A DNA stretch of 35,975 nt from an uncultured Selenomonadales bacterium (GTDB taxonomy: Bacteria; Bacillota; Clostridia; Christensenellales; QALW01), in the NCBI GenBank assembly GCA_905200615.1, contig CAJKLB010000021.1, positions 1-35,975 on the forward strand, read 5' to 3'. Position numbers and translations under genes: made by a program. Below, piece after piece: positions 22,520 to 31,061 of the stretch; within the stretch, counting starts at the first letter, position 1; every line of letters starts with the position of its first letter. The notes under the pieces were generated by a model that was not told the DNA's origin, made no database searches, and was given only the letters and a program-made list of their open reading frames with translations.

Positions 22520-22873
22520 ATGAGAATAAAAAGAGCATTAAATTCAAAAAAGAATCATAAAAAGGTCCTTAAGCTTGCCAAGGGATATTTTGGTGCTAAG
22601 AGCAGACAGTTCAGAATCGCAAATCAAGCGGTAATGAAATCACAAGCGTATGCTTATGTGGGACGTAAACTGAAAAAGAGAGATTTTCGTTCTCTTTGGA
22701 TCACGCGTATCAACGCTGCGGCCAGAATGAACGGTATGAATTACAGCAAGCTGATTAACGGTTTGAAAAAAGCAGGCGTGGATATTAACCGTAAAATGCT
22801 TGCGGAGCTTGCCGTTTATAATGCGGAAGCATTTACACAGCTGACAGAGGTTGCAAAAAAGAGCCTTTCATAA
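22520..22873 (+). CDS. rplT: Ribosomal protein L20
   Basis: This 117-residue protein binds 23S rRNA early in 50S assembly and, in Bacillus, represses its own operon through the leader. The N-terminal basic extension (MRIKRALNSKKNHKKVLKLAKGYFG in part), YVGRKLKKRDFRSLWITRINAAAR and MLAELA are all typical. Ribosome site AGGAGG precedes ATG 22520. The gene is the last of the operon and is followed by a strong terminator. Confidence 0.98.
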   Translation: MRIKRALNSKKNHKKVLKLAKGYFGAKSRQFRIANQAVMKSQAYAYVGRKLKKRDFRSLWITRINAAARMNGMNYSKLINGLKKAGVDINRKMLAELAVYNAEAFTQLTEVAKKSLS

Positions 22874-22879
22874 AAAGTT

Positions 22880-22916
22880 GTGCGCAATGGTAAGCTCATT
22901 GCGCACTTTTTATATT
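22880..22916 (+). terminator. Intrinsic terminator after rplT
   Basis: GTGCGCAATG (22880-22889) pairs perfectly with CATTGCGCAC (22897-22906), followed by TTTTTATATT. The ribosome site of the methyltransferase gene comes right after it, so that gene may depend on read-through. Confidence 0.9.
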
Positions 22917-22929
22917 CCGGAGGAATTGT

Positions 22930-23739
22930 ATGCTGAAAATTACCAGCACGGCAAATGAACGGATCAAGTTCCTGAAAACATTAAAAACAAAAAAAGGACG
23001 GGAAAAAAGCGGTACGTACTTGCTGGAAGGAAAGAGAGCCGTTACGGATGCGATGATGCACGGTGTGAAGTTTGAATGGATCCTTGCCGAGCAACCGGAA
23101 AATTTTCCATTTCTTCAAACGGCAGAATCTGATCGGATCATTCAGGTATCCAGACAAATAATAGAGGTACTTTCCGATACGTTAAGCCCCGAGGGAATTC
23201 TTGCACAGGTACGGATGCATGATACGTCTTTTGACAAAAATAAATTATCCGGGTTGGTTGTGTTTCTGGATCAATTGCAGGATGCGGGTAATTTGGGGAC
23301 CATTATTCGGACTGCTGACGCGGCAGGGGCGGGAGCTGTTGTTCTTTCCCCTCATTGTGTAGAGGTTTTTAATCCGAAAACAATACGCGCGACAATGAGT
23401 TCGATTTTTAATATACCGATTATGTGTGCTGCGGACAGCATACAGGCTCTGGAGGCTATAAAGCAAAAGGGATATACCGTATATGCGGCCGCTCTGGGCG
23501 GAGAGAATGTTTATACGCTTGAAAAAAAATCTCCGGCGCAGGAAAGCTGTATTATTATCGGAAACGAGGGAAATGGTATTACAGAGTCGGTATTGGCTTG
23601 TGCCGATCAAAAAATTGCGTTGCCTATACGCGGAGGAGCGGAATCGTTAAACGCAGGAATTGCCGCGGGAATTTTAATATATCATTTTACATTTGAGGGG
23701 GATAAAACATGTCAGGACATTCAAAATGGGCGAATATAA
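22930..23739 (+). CDS. SpoU/TrmH-family RNA 2'-O-methyltransferase
   Basis: This 269-residue SAM-dependent enzyme methylates a ribose in rRNA or tRNA. An N-terminal substrate-binding domain (about 1-95, with TYLLEGKRAV) is followed by the knotted SPOUT domain. Motif 1 is DAGNLGTIIRTADAAGA, motif 2 is IIIGNEGNGI and motif 3 is LPIRGGAESLNAGIAAGILIYHF. The position after rplT is common for this gene in Firmicutes (YsgA-like). Its last 31 bases overlap the start of the yebC gene, so the C-terminal tail after motif 3 is probably not critical. The exact nucleotide target is unknown. Confidence 0.92.
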   Translation: MLKITSTANERIKFLKTLKTKKGREKSGTYLLEGKRAVTDAMMHGVKFEWILAEQPENFPFLQTAESDRIIQVSRQIIEVLSDTLSPEGILAQVRMHDTSFDKNKLSGLVVFLDQLQDAGNLGTIIRTADAAGAGAVVLSPHCVEVFNPKTIRATMSSIFNIPIMCAADSIQALEAIKQKGYTVYAAALGGENVYTLEKKSPAQESCIIIGNEGNGITESVLACADQKIALPIRGGAESLNAGIAAGILIYHFTFEGDKTCQDIQNGRI

Positions 23740-24455
23740 AGAATAAAAAAGCAAAGACAGACGCTCAAAAAGGTAAAATTTTTACAAAAATCGGGCGTGA
23801 ATTAGCGGTTGCGGTAAAATCCGGCGGACCGGATCCGTTGGTGAATTCTAAACTGGCGGATATTATTGCTAAGGCTAAGGCGAATAATATGCCCAACGAT
23901 ACAATTATGCGCAGCATTAAAAAGGCAGCGGGAGAGGGCGACGGCGCAAATTACGAGGAGCTTACTTATGAGGGATACGGTCCTGCCGGTGTTGCTGTAA
24001 TTGTGGAAATCGTAACGGATAACCGAAATCGTACGGCAGGCGAGATTCGCCATATTTTTGATAAAGCGGGCGGATCTATGGGCGCAACGGGATGTGTTTC
24101 CTGGATGTTTGATAAAAAAGGTATTATTGTTATTGCCAATGACGGAAAAATTGATGAAGAAACTTTGATGATGAGTGCGCTTGACGCGGGGGCAGAGGAT
24201 TTTATGCCTGTAGAGGATACTTTTGAAATTTATACCGCGCCGGAAGATTTTTCTGCCGTACGTAAGGCTTTGGAAGATGCCGGATATGATTTTCTGGAAG
24301 CGCAGACGGATATGGTACCACAGAATACCGTTGCTGTCAGCGGCGATGACGTATTGAAGAAAATTTATTGGATGCTGGATCAGTTTGATGAGCATGATGA
24401 CGTACAGAATGTATATCATAATGCTGAGCTTCCCGAAGAAGATGAGGAAGAATAA
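23709..24455 (+). CDS. YebC/PmpR-family regulator, possible translation factor
   Basis: This 248-residue protein begins MSGHSKWANIKNKKAKTD, the family hallmark, and contains YEGYGPAGVAVIVEIVTDNRNRT and GGSMGATGCVSWMFDKKG. YebC proteins have been described as DNA-binding regulators and, more recently, as factors that help ribosomes through proline stretches; which applies here is not visible. ATG 23709 with GAGGGGG upstream lies 31 bases inside the methyltransferase gene. The acidic C terminus (EEDEEE) is normal for the family. Confidence 0.95.
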   Translation: MSGHSKWANIKNKKAKTDAQKGKIFTKIGRELAVAVKSGGPDPLVNSKLADIIAKAKANNMPNDTIMRSIKKAAGEGDGANYEELTYEGYGPAGVAVIVEIVTDNRNRTAGEIRHIFDKAGGSMGATGCVSWMFDKKGIIVIANDGKIDEETLMMSALDAGAEDFMPVEDTFEIYTAPEDFSAVRKALEDAGYDFLEAQTDMVPQNTVAVSGDDVLKKIYWMLDQFDEHDDVQNVYHNAELPEEDEEE

Positions 24456-24470
24456 AAGAAAGACTATGAT

Positions 24471-24514
24471 AAAAGCCATATTTTTATAGTAAATAAAGTT
24501 CATTGGCTTTTCTT
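24471..24514 (+). terminator. Possible terminator after the YebC gene
   Basis: AAAAGCCA (24471-24478) pairs with TGGCTTTT (24504-24511) around a 25-base loop. The T-run is short, so it is weaker than the hairpin that follows at 24533. Confidence 0.35.
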
Positions 24515-24532
24515 AGATGAAAATGTTTGTGA

Positions 24533-24591
24533 TGCACCCTATTTGTTAGGCAAATATACAGAATGTCTAACCGATAGGGTGCAGCTTTTTT
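24533..24591 (+). terminator. Long hairpin with T-run in the 24456-24769 intergenic region
   Basis: TGCACCCTAT and the following nine bases (24533-24551) pair with 24565-24583 over about 19 positions with one mismatch and two G-U pairs; a GCTTTTTT tail follows. It is the strongest terminator-like structure in this 314-base gene-free region and probably ends the yebC transcript. The rest of the region (24592-24769) is AT-rich and holds an 8-bp inverted repeat near the next gene. Confidence 0.75.
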
Positions 24592-24698
24592 ACAGATCTT
24601 TAAAGTGTTTCTCTCGCATTACTGATTTGAAGAAAGATTAATCGGAAGCGTTTCTATTTCATTTCTATCCAAGGTGTTCTTTTGCTAAAGATAATAGG

Positions 24699-24721
24699 AA
24701 TTTGCTGGTTAGTAGCAAATT
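24699..24721. promoter_or_regulatory. Inverted repeat upstream of the ABC importer, possible operator
   Basis: AATTTGCT (24699-24706) and AGCAAATT (24714-24721) form a perfect 8-bp inverted repeat with a 7-base spacer, 48 bases before the binding-protein start. TATAAA overlaps its right end (24721-24726). It could be a repressor site; no clear -35 box was found. No thiamine riboswitch element is visible. Confidence 0.35.
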
Positions 24722-24769
24722 ATAAAAAAAGAGCATAGGTTGTAGTAATAATTTTAGGAGGTAGAAGCA

Positions 24770-25759
24770 ATGAAACTTAAATTTCTTTCAGCAGCATTAC
24801 TGATTGTAATTATGTTTACCGGGTTAGTCGGATGCAAGGAAAAGGAAAGTTCGGTCGTAAAGGTAAATGAAGTAACGCATTCTATATTTTACGCGCCTTT
24901 CTATGCGGCTATAGAGTTGGGATACTTTGAAGATTATGATATAGAAATAGAACTTACCAATGGCGGCGGAAGTGATAAATCCATGACAGCACTTTTGACC
25001 GGGCAGGCAGACATCGGTTTTATGGGACCGGAAACGGCGGTCTATGTATATAATGAGGGGCAGAAGGATTATCCTGTTGTTATTGCGCAGGTGACACAGC
25101 GTGACGGATCTTTTTTAGTAGGAAAAACACAGGATACTGCATTTACATGGGACAAAGTAAAAGGAAAGTCCATTATCGGCGGACGTACCGGAGGCATGCC
25201 CGAGATGACTCTGGAATATGTTTTACGGGCAAACGGCATAGAGCCGAATCAGGATGTGACGGTTCGTACGGATGTCAGCTTTGATTTGATGGGCGGCGCT
25301 TTTATGTCAGGACAGGATGAATACGTTGCTTTGTTTGAACCCAGTGCCTCTACTATGGAACTGGCAGGAGAAGGTTATATTGTTGCTTCTATCGGAGAGG
25401 GAACGGATTATGTGGCGTATACGGCAATGATGGTAACCCAAAGTTTTCGGGATAAAAACACCGAGTTAGTACAAAATTTTGTAAACGCATTATATAAAGG
25501 TCAGCAATGGGTAAATGAACATAGCGCAGAAGAGATTGCCGCGGCAATTGCTCCTTCTTTTCCAGATAGTGATATAGAATTAATCACTAAGGTGGTAGAA
25601 AACTATAAATCCATTAACGCTTGGAAAACGGAACCTTTCACAGCAGAGGCGGATTTCAACCAATTGCTGAAAGTAATTGAGCAGGCAGGGAATATTGATA
25701 AAAAACCGGAATATTCAAAAATTGTTGATAATAGCTTTGCAGAAAAAGCCGTAGAATAA
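24770..25759 (+). CDS. ABC importer substrate-binding lipoprotein (NMT1/SsuA-type)
   Basis: This 329-residue protein captures a small molecule outside the membrane. A signal peptide ends in the lipobox LVGC, with C22 as the lipid anchor. The mature part resembles the NMT1/THI5 and SsuA/TauA fold: SIFYAPFYAAIELGYF, the DIEIELTNGGGSDKSM region and TGQADIGFMGPETAVY. Family ligands include thiamine precursors, sulfonates, taurine and nitrate; residues seen here do not decide. GGAGGT precedes ATG 24770. The ATPase and permease follow after a terminator, so the binding protein is likely made in excess. Confidence 0.88.
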   Translation: MKLKFLSAALLIVIMFTGLVGCKEKESSVVKVNEVTHSIFYAPFYAAIELGYFEDYDIEIELTNGGGSDKSMTALLTGQADIGFMGPETAVYVYNEGQKDYPVVIAQVTQRDGSFLVGKTQDTAFTWDKVKGKSIIGGRTGGMPEMTLEYVLRANGIEPNQDVTVRTDVSFDLMGGAFMSGQDEYVALFEPSASTMELAGEGYIVASIGEGTDYVAYTAMMVTQSFRDKNTELVQNFVNALYKGQQWVNEHSAEEIAAAIAPSFPDSDIELITKVVENYKSINAWKTEPFTAEADFNQLLKVIEQAGNIDKKPEYSKIVDNSFAEKAVE

Positions 25760-25764
25760 ATTTT

Positions 25765-25797
25765 AAAGGCGTCCGAAAAAGCGGACGTCTTTTTTTA
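25765..25797 (+). terminator. Terminator/attenuator between the binding protein and the transporter genes
   Basis: AAAGGCGTCCG (about 25765-25775) pairs with CGGACGTCTTT (25782-25792) with one G-U pair, followed by more T residues. It probably lowers transcription of the ATPase and permease relative to the binding protein. Confidence 0.85.
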
Positions 25798-25937
25798 TAA
25801 CGTAATAATTAAGCATAGAAAAACAAGCAGCAAGAAAATAGAGAAAAGCATTGCAAAAATAACAGACGAATCTTGTTTTGCATATGATATAGCAGGTGCT
25901 TTTACAGCGCCTTAAGAGGGTTAAAGGAGAATTTATA

Positions 25938-26705
25938 ATGACCGAAGTTGTAAGACTTGAAGATATCAGTAAGTTCTACCATACAAAAAGCGGAGAAACG
26001 CAAGCCCTTAAAGATATTAATTTTACTGTTGCCGAAAACGAATTCGTTTCGATTATAGGACCTTCCGGCTGTGGGAAATCTACTATTCTTTCTATTATTG
26101 CCGGACTTGAAAAGCCATCGGGAGGAACGGTTTATATAAACGGCGAGGCAACTGAAAATAAAATACATGCCCATATCGGTTACATGTTACAGCAGGATCA
26201 TCTGTTTCCATGGCTGACGGTGCGGCAGAACGCACTGTTGGGGCTTGATATCCGCCATGAAAAAACAAAGGAAAAAGAAAAATATGTGGATGCGCTGTTG
26301 CAGCAATATGAGCTTGAAAATTTTGCACAGGCGCTTCCATCTCAACTGTCCGGAGGAATGCGGCAGCGTGCGGCAATTATAAGAACATTGGCGGTAAATC
26401 CTTCCGTATTGTTGTTGGATGAACCGTTTTCAGCGCTTGATTATCAAACAAGACTAAATGTTTCGGATGATATTCACGGAATTATTAAAAGCCGCAAAAA
26501 AACAGCGATTCTTGTTACTCATGATATTTCCGAGGCCATTAGCATGAGTGACAGAATTATTGTTTTATCCAAAAGACCCGCGAGGGTAAAAAATGTTTAT
26601 GATATTATACTTTCAGGAAATCAAAATCCGATCAGCCGTCGAAAAGCTCCTGAATTTCCGGTTTATTTTCAAAAATTATGGGAGGAGCTGAATAACGATG
26701 AATGA
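25938..26705 (+). CDS. ABC importer ATP-binding protein (SsuB/TauB-type)
   Basis: This 255-residue ATPase powers the importer. Walker A is GPSGCGKST with K47, the Q-loop is MLQQDHLFPWLTV, the signature is LSGGM (137-141) and Walker B ends LLLDEPFSALD with E162; the switch histidine is in LVTHDISEA. The Q-loop wording is typical of the nitrate/sulfonate/taurine group. ATG 25938 has AAAGGAGA upstream; an in-frame ATG at 25896 lacks a ribosome site. It overlaps the permease gene by eight bases. Confidence 0.93.
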   Translation: MTEVVRLEDISKFYHTKSGETQALKDINFTVAENEFVSIIGPSGCGKSTILSIIAGLEKPSGGTVYINGEATENKIHAHIGYMLQQDHLFPWLTVRQNALLGLDIRHEKTKEKEKYVDALLQQYELENFAQALPSQLSGGMRQRAAIIRTLAVNPSVLLLDEPFSALDYQTRLNVSDDIHGIIKSRKKTAILVTHDISEAISMSDRIIVLSKRPARVKNVYDIILSGNQNPISRRKAPEFPVYFQKLWEELNNDE

Positions 26706-27498
26706 TTACTCTGAGGAACATTATCAGTTTTTAAAAAAAGAAAAGCGAAAAAAAATAACAAAAATAACCTTACAAATCGCAATTTTTGTTTTATTTTTCG
26801 CAGCATGGGAAATAACAGCTTCTTTGGGAATTATCAATCCGTTTATTTTTTCCTCGCCTTCAAGGTGCATTGCAATGCTTTCAACGCTTTGGGGCAACGG
26901 CTTGCTTAACCATATAGGAATTACATTGGCCGAAACGTTGGCAGGATTCTTTTTAGGAAGTGTGTTGGGATTTTTTATTGCGGTAATCTTGTGGTGGTCA
27001 CCGATGACAAGGGCTGTATTAGATCCTTATCTTGTAGTTTTAAACAGCTTGCCCAAAATTGCGCTGGGACCGGTAATTATTGTTTGGGTTGGATCGGGTA
27101 TGGGCTCTATTATCACGGTTACATTGCTGATTTCTATTGTAGTTGCCATTATCGGCGTATTAAACGGGTTCAATGAGGTGGAGCAGGAAAAGTTGGTGTT
27201 GCTGAAAACTTTTGGCGCCACAAAGCCGCAGCTGTTTTTTAAAGTGGTATTTCCGGCCAGTATTCCGACTACCGTATCGGTATTAAAACTTAATATTGGT
27301 ATGTCATGGGTAGGTGTTATTGTAGGAGAATTTTTAAATTCTAAGGCCGGTTTAGGATATTTGATTGTTTACGGAGGGCAAGTGTTCAAAATGGATATTG
27401 TAATGGCAGCTACACTGATTTTATGTATACTGTCAGCCTTAATGTATTTTTTGGTGGTTTGGATGGAGAAAGCCGTTTTAAAATCACGACAAAAATAA
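26698..27498 (+). CDS. ABC importer permease (SsuC/TauC-type)
   Basis: This 266-residue membrane protein has about six transmembrane helices, the first at about 24-45. The EAA-loop that contacts the ATPase is in EKLVLLKTFGATKPQLFFKVVFPAS. The segment LPKIALGPVIIVWVG is typical of the nitrate/sulfonate/thiamine-precursor permeases. ATG 26698 overlaps the ATPase gene, with GGAGGAG upstream, so the two are coupled. The transported compound is unknown. Confidence 0.93.
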   Translation: MNDYSEEHYQFLKKEKRKKITKITLQIAIFVLFFAAWEITASLGIINPFIFSSPSRCIAMLSTLWGNGLLNHIGITLAETLAGFFLGSVLGFFIAVILWWSPMTRAVLDPYLVVLNSLPKIALGPVIIVWVGSGMGSIITVTLLISIVVAIIGVLNGFNEVEQEKLVLLKTFGATKPQLFFKVVFPASIPTTVSVLKLNIGMSWVGVIVGEFLNSKAGLGYLIVYGGQVFKMDIVMAATLILCILSALMYFLVVWMEKAVLKSRQK

Positions 27499-27707
27499 AT
27501 ATCTAAATTATCTTCTTGAAAAATAAGAAATATGATCTTCGCCAGATGCCGGTAAGCAGGAAATATCTATTTGCGTGCTTGATTTAGTACTGTTATAACA
27601 TGAAAAAATGCTTATCATGAAAAGGGCAAAGAGGAAAGTAATTTGAAATTATTTTTAAAAGTCATCGTTATGGTGGAAAATTTACTGTAATATCATAGCG
27701 AAAAGAA

Positions 27708-27739
27708 ACGGTGTAATCTCTTTTACAGAGTTACACCGT
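27708..27739. terminator. Hairpin between convergent transcription units
   Basis: ACGGTGTAA (27708-27716) pairs with TTACACCGT (27731-27739), with extra CTC/GAG pairs inside. On the minus strand TTTCTTTTCG follows; on the plus strand a T-rich stretch lies slightly further on. It may serve both the importer operon and the minus-strand glycosidase. The rest of 27499-27779 holds nothing I recognise. Confidence 0.6.
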
Positions 27740-27779
27740 ATTCTATGTAAATATTTTTTGTTTTACGCAGACAAACGCA

Positions 27780-30700
27780 TTATTCGAGCACGGTTATAAC
27801 TGGCGCTGAGAGAAGGCCTTGTTCTAAAAGAACGTAAGCATCCGACCATTCATCCCCTACGGTGAGGAAATTCGTAGGACCATAACCGCTGACAATTGCA
27901 GGAAGCTGGTGCAGCGGCCCAAAGGTATTTCTTCTTGTAAGTACAACTTCTACATTTAGGCTATCGGTATCTTTTATAAGATCCGTTATCTCGGCTGTAT
28001 AGGGTTCCCATGCAATAATCTTTTCATCGGTACTGTTTTTTATTTTCACACAGGCACCCTTAAAATTTTTAACCGTAATCAACGCTTTTTTTCCTTTAAA
28101 TTGTGAAACCGGCAAGACATAGGAAAGTTTTCCTGAGTAAAACGGAAGATGTTGGGGAGTAATATCTCCGATTTTCAGTTTTTCAGGCAATTGATCTATA
28201 ACAGGTTTATCACCTCGAAGAGTAACACCGAAATTGCCAAGAATATATACGGCTTCGCATCCGGAAGTAGGCTTATAGTCAAAGGAAAGCTCAATCATGT
28301 TCGATCCCGTATGAAGATATTCCTTGGGAAGATTCAGTTTATCAAAGCAGATATCAATCCACTTTCCGTTTGTATTTACTGTATCCAGGGCGTTCCCGTT
28401 TATTTTTACCGCATGATAGTTTTGGGCTTCTTCCACTACGAGTTCGACATCTTTTTGCGGAAGCTCATTGATAAAAAATTCATACCGCACAGCGACCTGA
28501 CCGCAGACAGTATCCTGTGCGTTGCGGTATTTATTGGCAAACCACGGCTGCAGCATTGTGCCGCCGCGATAAGGAAGTCCGAGCACATCACGGATTTTTG
28601 AATCGGCTTTCAGAACATCCAACTCCGGACTGAACTCTTTTGTGTTGATACTGATACTTACTTTATCAAGTACGCATAAATTGGGTTCATCCAGCTTGTA
28701 TTCGTATTCTTCCGGAGCTTTTTGCTCAAAAAGAACTTTTTCCTTTTTGATCGGCAATTGATTTCCGCTTTGCTTTATGAGGTATATCTTTGTACAAACA
28801 GGGGGAAGATCCGTACAAACAAGAATCTTGCCGTTATCAATGGTATATTCAACGCTTTCAATTTCACCGGTCTCCGGATTCCAAGCTTCGGCGTATCCGC
28901 CTGTACCCAGATCAAGCTGAACATTGTTATAACCGTTTTCTCGGTCAACGTTCATAAGAACAATATACTTGCCTTCTTGGGTAAGTCTTGTTTGCGCGAA
29001 CAGCGTTTCTATATTTTTTCCAACTGTTTTTACTTCTCTTCCGGTTGCGCAGTTTTGCGCTATAGCATCCGGAGTTAATTCAATGTGTATGGCGTTTTGC
29101 GCGATTTCGGCTGGTTTTGAGGATTTCAACGCGTCCATATAATCAGGAATTTTTCCGGCAAAAACTACTTTTCCTCCGGCTTTCATAAATGCTTCCAGAA
29201 GGTTTACGGTAGTACTCCGGATCGTATCAACGCCGGCAACAAGCACGGTTTTGTATTTTGCTTTTCCTACCTCAAGAATGCCGTTATCCTTAACACTTCC
29301 CAGCCTGCCGACCATTTCTTCATCACCGTAATCAAAATCGATACGATTTCCCGCAAGCGCAAGAAAAATATCGGCATACTGCTTTTCAAGCCGAAGAATT
29401 TCAGGATCCACCGCGGTAAGCCAATTATAGCAGCTCGCATAGCTTCTGGCCCATACGCTTTCAAGACCGTTAATGACAAGCAATTCACAGTCCGGAGAAC
29501 CTTCTGTAAGTACAACATTCAGTCTTGAAAAATAATCTTCCACATATTTATATTCTTTATACCATGCCGATTGATGAAATATACTGGCCGGATAATCCCG
29601 TTTAGCTTCACCTTTCATGGTGTACCATGAAAGATGTTGACATCTGAAATTAATGCCGAACAGCGCCTGCCAATCGCCGATGGCTTTATGCGAGCGAAAA
29701 TTCAGCTGCCATCCCGTGCAGCCGTATAGCTCGGAAAGCAGCCATTTCTGTCCGCACTGTCTTGCTACGGATGAAAGTTGCTTTGCCGCCCAATAAACGT
29801 TATTATTTTCTGTAAGAATATCAATTCCCGGATTGTGCATATATTCATAAAAACGCATCAGCGAACCCTGCATAACGGTTTGACAGGTAAAACTATCTTC
29901 ATGAAGCACATGTCCGGTAAAAGCAATATGGTTTTCGGTACACCATTCATAGATAGGTTTTGCAAAATTTTCCACAAAAAGCTCTTGACATAATTCAATA
30001 TAGTGCCAGGTTACCTGCGATATTTCTTCTCCGTTTTTACGCAGGAAAAATTCAAGCAGGCGAGGTTTTACATCATAGCCGAATCTTTTCTCAAATTCTT
30101 CAAAAAGTTTGGGTGTATAAGGCGCCGCATAAGTATTCCCCTCTGAAAATTCGGAAAAAAGCGCGCCGCGATGCGGTTCATCCGTAAAAATTCCGGGAAT
30201 CGTTTTTCCCAGTCTACTGCCGCAATGCGCTTTATATTTTTCATGGGTGCTCTTAATAAATTCCAGCGTAGTGGCTTTATTCATCGTATCAACATAAGAA
30301 AAACCATTATAGTTGTCACTGCTGCGGAATAACTCCTCGGTAAACCAGATGACGGTTTCATCATCGTTTACCGTATCTTCTTTGCACAGAACTCTTTCGT
30401 CGGAGAAGGAAACGCCGTCAAGCTTACAAGCAAAGGTAATCAGCGCTTTATCGTCCCATAGAAAGCTTTGCGGTGCGGATTGATGCATTTGCAGATACCG
30501 CATTCTGTTTTCTTCCTTTGCTGCTACTAATCCCCCCGCAGAGCCGGAAGGCCATCTGTCCTCATCATAAAGCCATGAATCCATGCCTTTTGTTTCGCCG
30601 TAATCGGCACAGGTGTTAATCAGGTCAAACCATTCTTCACCCAAATACTCGGTCTCTAAACCTGTTCTCGAATGGCAGAAGTATCCTCCAAATCCCATTT

Positions 30701-30818
30701 CTTCCAAAATATCGATCTGTCGAAGCAATTCATCTTTTTTAAGATTGCCGTTCCATGACCAAAATGGTCTTCCGCGGTATTGGTTTGACGGATTTTTAAA
30801 TTCTGAATTTTTGCTCAT
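27780..30818 (-). CDS. Large GH106-like (alpha-L-rhamnosidase-related) glycoside hydrolase
   Basis: This 1012-residue protein begins with NQYRGRPFWSWNGNLKKDELLRQ and GFGGYFCHSRTGL, the pattern of GH106 alpha-L-rhamnosidases and related unclassified families with a TIM barrel. Conserved acidic segments that could hold catalytic residues are GIFTDEPHRG (D213, E214), GHVLHEDSF (E308) and LLSELYGCTGW (E363). A middle glutamine-amidotransferase-like domain (about 440-620) and C-terminal beta-sandwich domains (from about 750, with carbohydrate-binding character) follow. There is no signal peptide, so it acts on imported glycosides. The ATG at 30818 has GGAGGT upstream; an earlier ATG at 30830 contains that ribosome site. 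It stands alone with its own promoter. The sugar specificity is not decided by sequence. Confidence 0.8.
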   Translation of the reverse strand: MSKNSEFKNPSNQYRGRPFWSWNGNLKKDELLRQIDILEEMGFGGYFCHSRTGLETEYLGEEWFDLINTCADYGETKGMDSWLYDEDRWPSGSAGGLVAAKEENRMRYLQMHQSAPQSFLWDDKALITFACKLDGVSFSDERVLCKEDTVNDDETVIWFTEELFRSSDNYNGFSYVDTMNKATTLEFIKSTHEKYKAHCGSRLGKTIPGIFTDEPHRGALFSEFSEGNTYAAPYTPKLFEEFEKRFGYDVKPRLLEFFLRKNGEEISQVTWHYIELCQELFVENFAKPIYEWCTENHIAFTGHVLHEDSFTCQTVMQGSLMRFYEYMHNPGIDILTENNNVYWAAKQLSSVARQCGQKWLLSELYGCTGWQLNFRSHKAIGDWQALFGINFRCQHLSWYTMKGEAKRDYPASIFHQSAWYKEYKYVEDYFSRLNVVLTEGSPDCELLVINGLESVWARSYASCYNWLTAVDPEILRLEKQYADIFLALAGNRIDFDYGDEEMVGRLGSVKDNGILEVGKAKYKTVLVAGVDTIRSTTVNLLEAFMKAGGKVVFAGKIPDYMDALKSSKPAEIAQNAIHIELTPDAIAQNCATGREVKTVGKNIETLFAQTRLTQEGKYIVLMNVDRENGYNNVQLDLGTGGYAEAWNPETGEIESVEYTIDNGKILVCTDLPPVCTKIYLIKQSGNQLPIKKEKVLFEQKAPEEYEYKLDEPNLCVLDKVSISINTKEFSPELDVLKADSKIRDVLGLPYRGGTMLQPWFANKYRNAQDTVCGQVAVRYEFFINELPQKDVELVVEEAQNYHAVKINGNALDTVNTNGKWIDICFDKLNLPKEYLHTGSNMIELSFDYKPTSGCEAVYILGNFGVTLRGDKPVIDQLPEKLKIGDITPQHLPFYSGKLSYVLPVSQFKGKKALITVKNFKGACVKIKNSTDEKIIAWEPYTAEITDLIKDTDSLNVEVVLTRRNTFGPLHQLPAIVSGYGPTNFLTVGDEWSDAYVLLEQGLLSAPVITVLE

Positions 30819-30874
30819 ATAAACCTCCATTTTTAAAAATAACGCAAATTCAAAATAGATTTATAATTGATGTC

Positions 30875-30902
30875 ATTATATCATAAACAGAAAAAAAGTA
30901 AA
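30875..30902 (-). promoter_or_regulatory. Promoter of the GH106-like gene
   Basis: On the minus strand TTTACT (30897-30902) and TATAAT (30875-30880) are 16 bases apart, and TGA precedes the -10 box (extended -10). It lies about 57 bases before the start codon. Confidence 0.65.
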
Positions 30903-31006
30903 TACTTCTATAAAAAAATTTTTTGCTTTTATAAAAGTGATTTAAAAAGCGAGTATAGATAAAGAGGTAACGTTTAATGAATCATTGAGAAAGCTCTTGA
31001 AGCTAT

Positions 31007-31044
31007 AAAAAAAGCCTTTGTCCAATCAGATATTGAACAAAGGC
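31007..31044 (-). terminator. Intrinsic terminator of the PEP carboxykinase gene
   Basis: On the minus strand GCCTTTGTTCAAT and its partner (31014-31026 with 31032-31044) pair at 12 of 13 positions and are followed by seven T residues (complement of 31007-31013). It lies directly after the carboxykinase stop codon. Confidence 0.88.
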
Positions 31045-31061
31045 AGATAAAATAGAGTTTA

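Noticed and set aside
23802..24503. 233-codon minus-strand frame
   Set aside because: It lies antisense to the YebC gene and has no domain or ribosome site.
24592..24769. Thiamine riboswitch before the NMT1-type importer
   Set aside because: No CTGAGA-type THI element or matching stem is present; only an inverted repeat was found.
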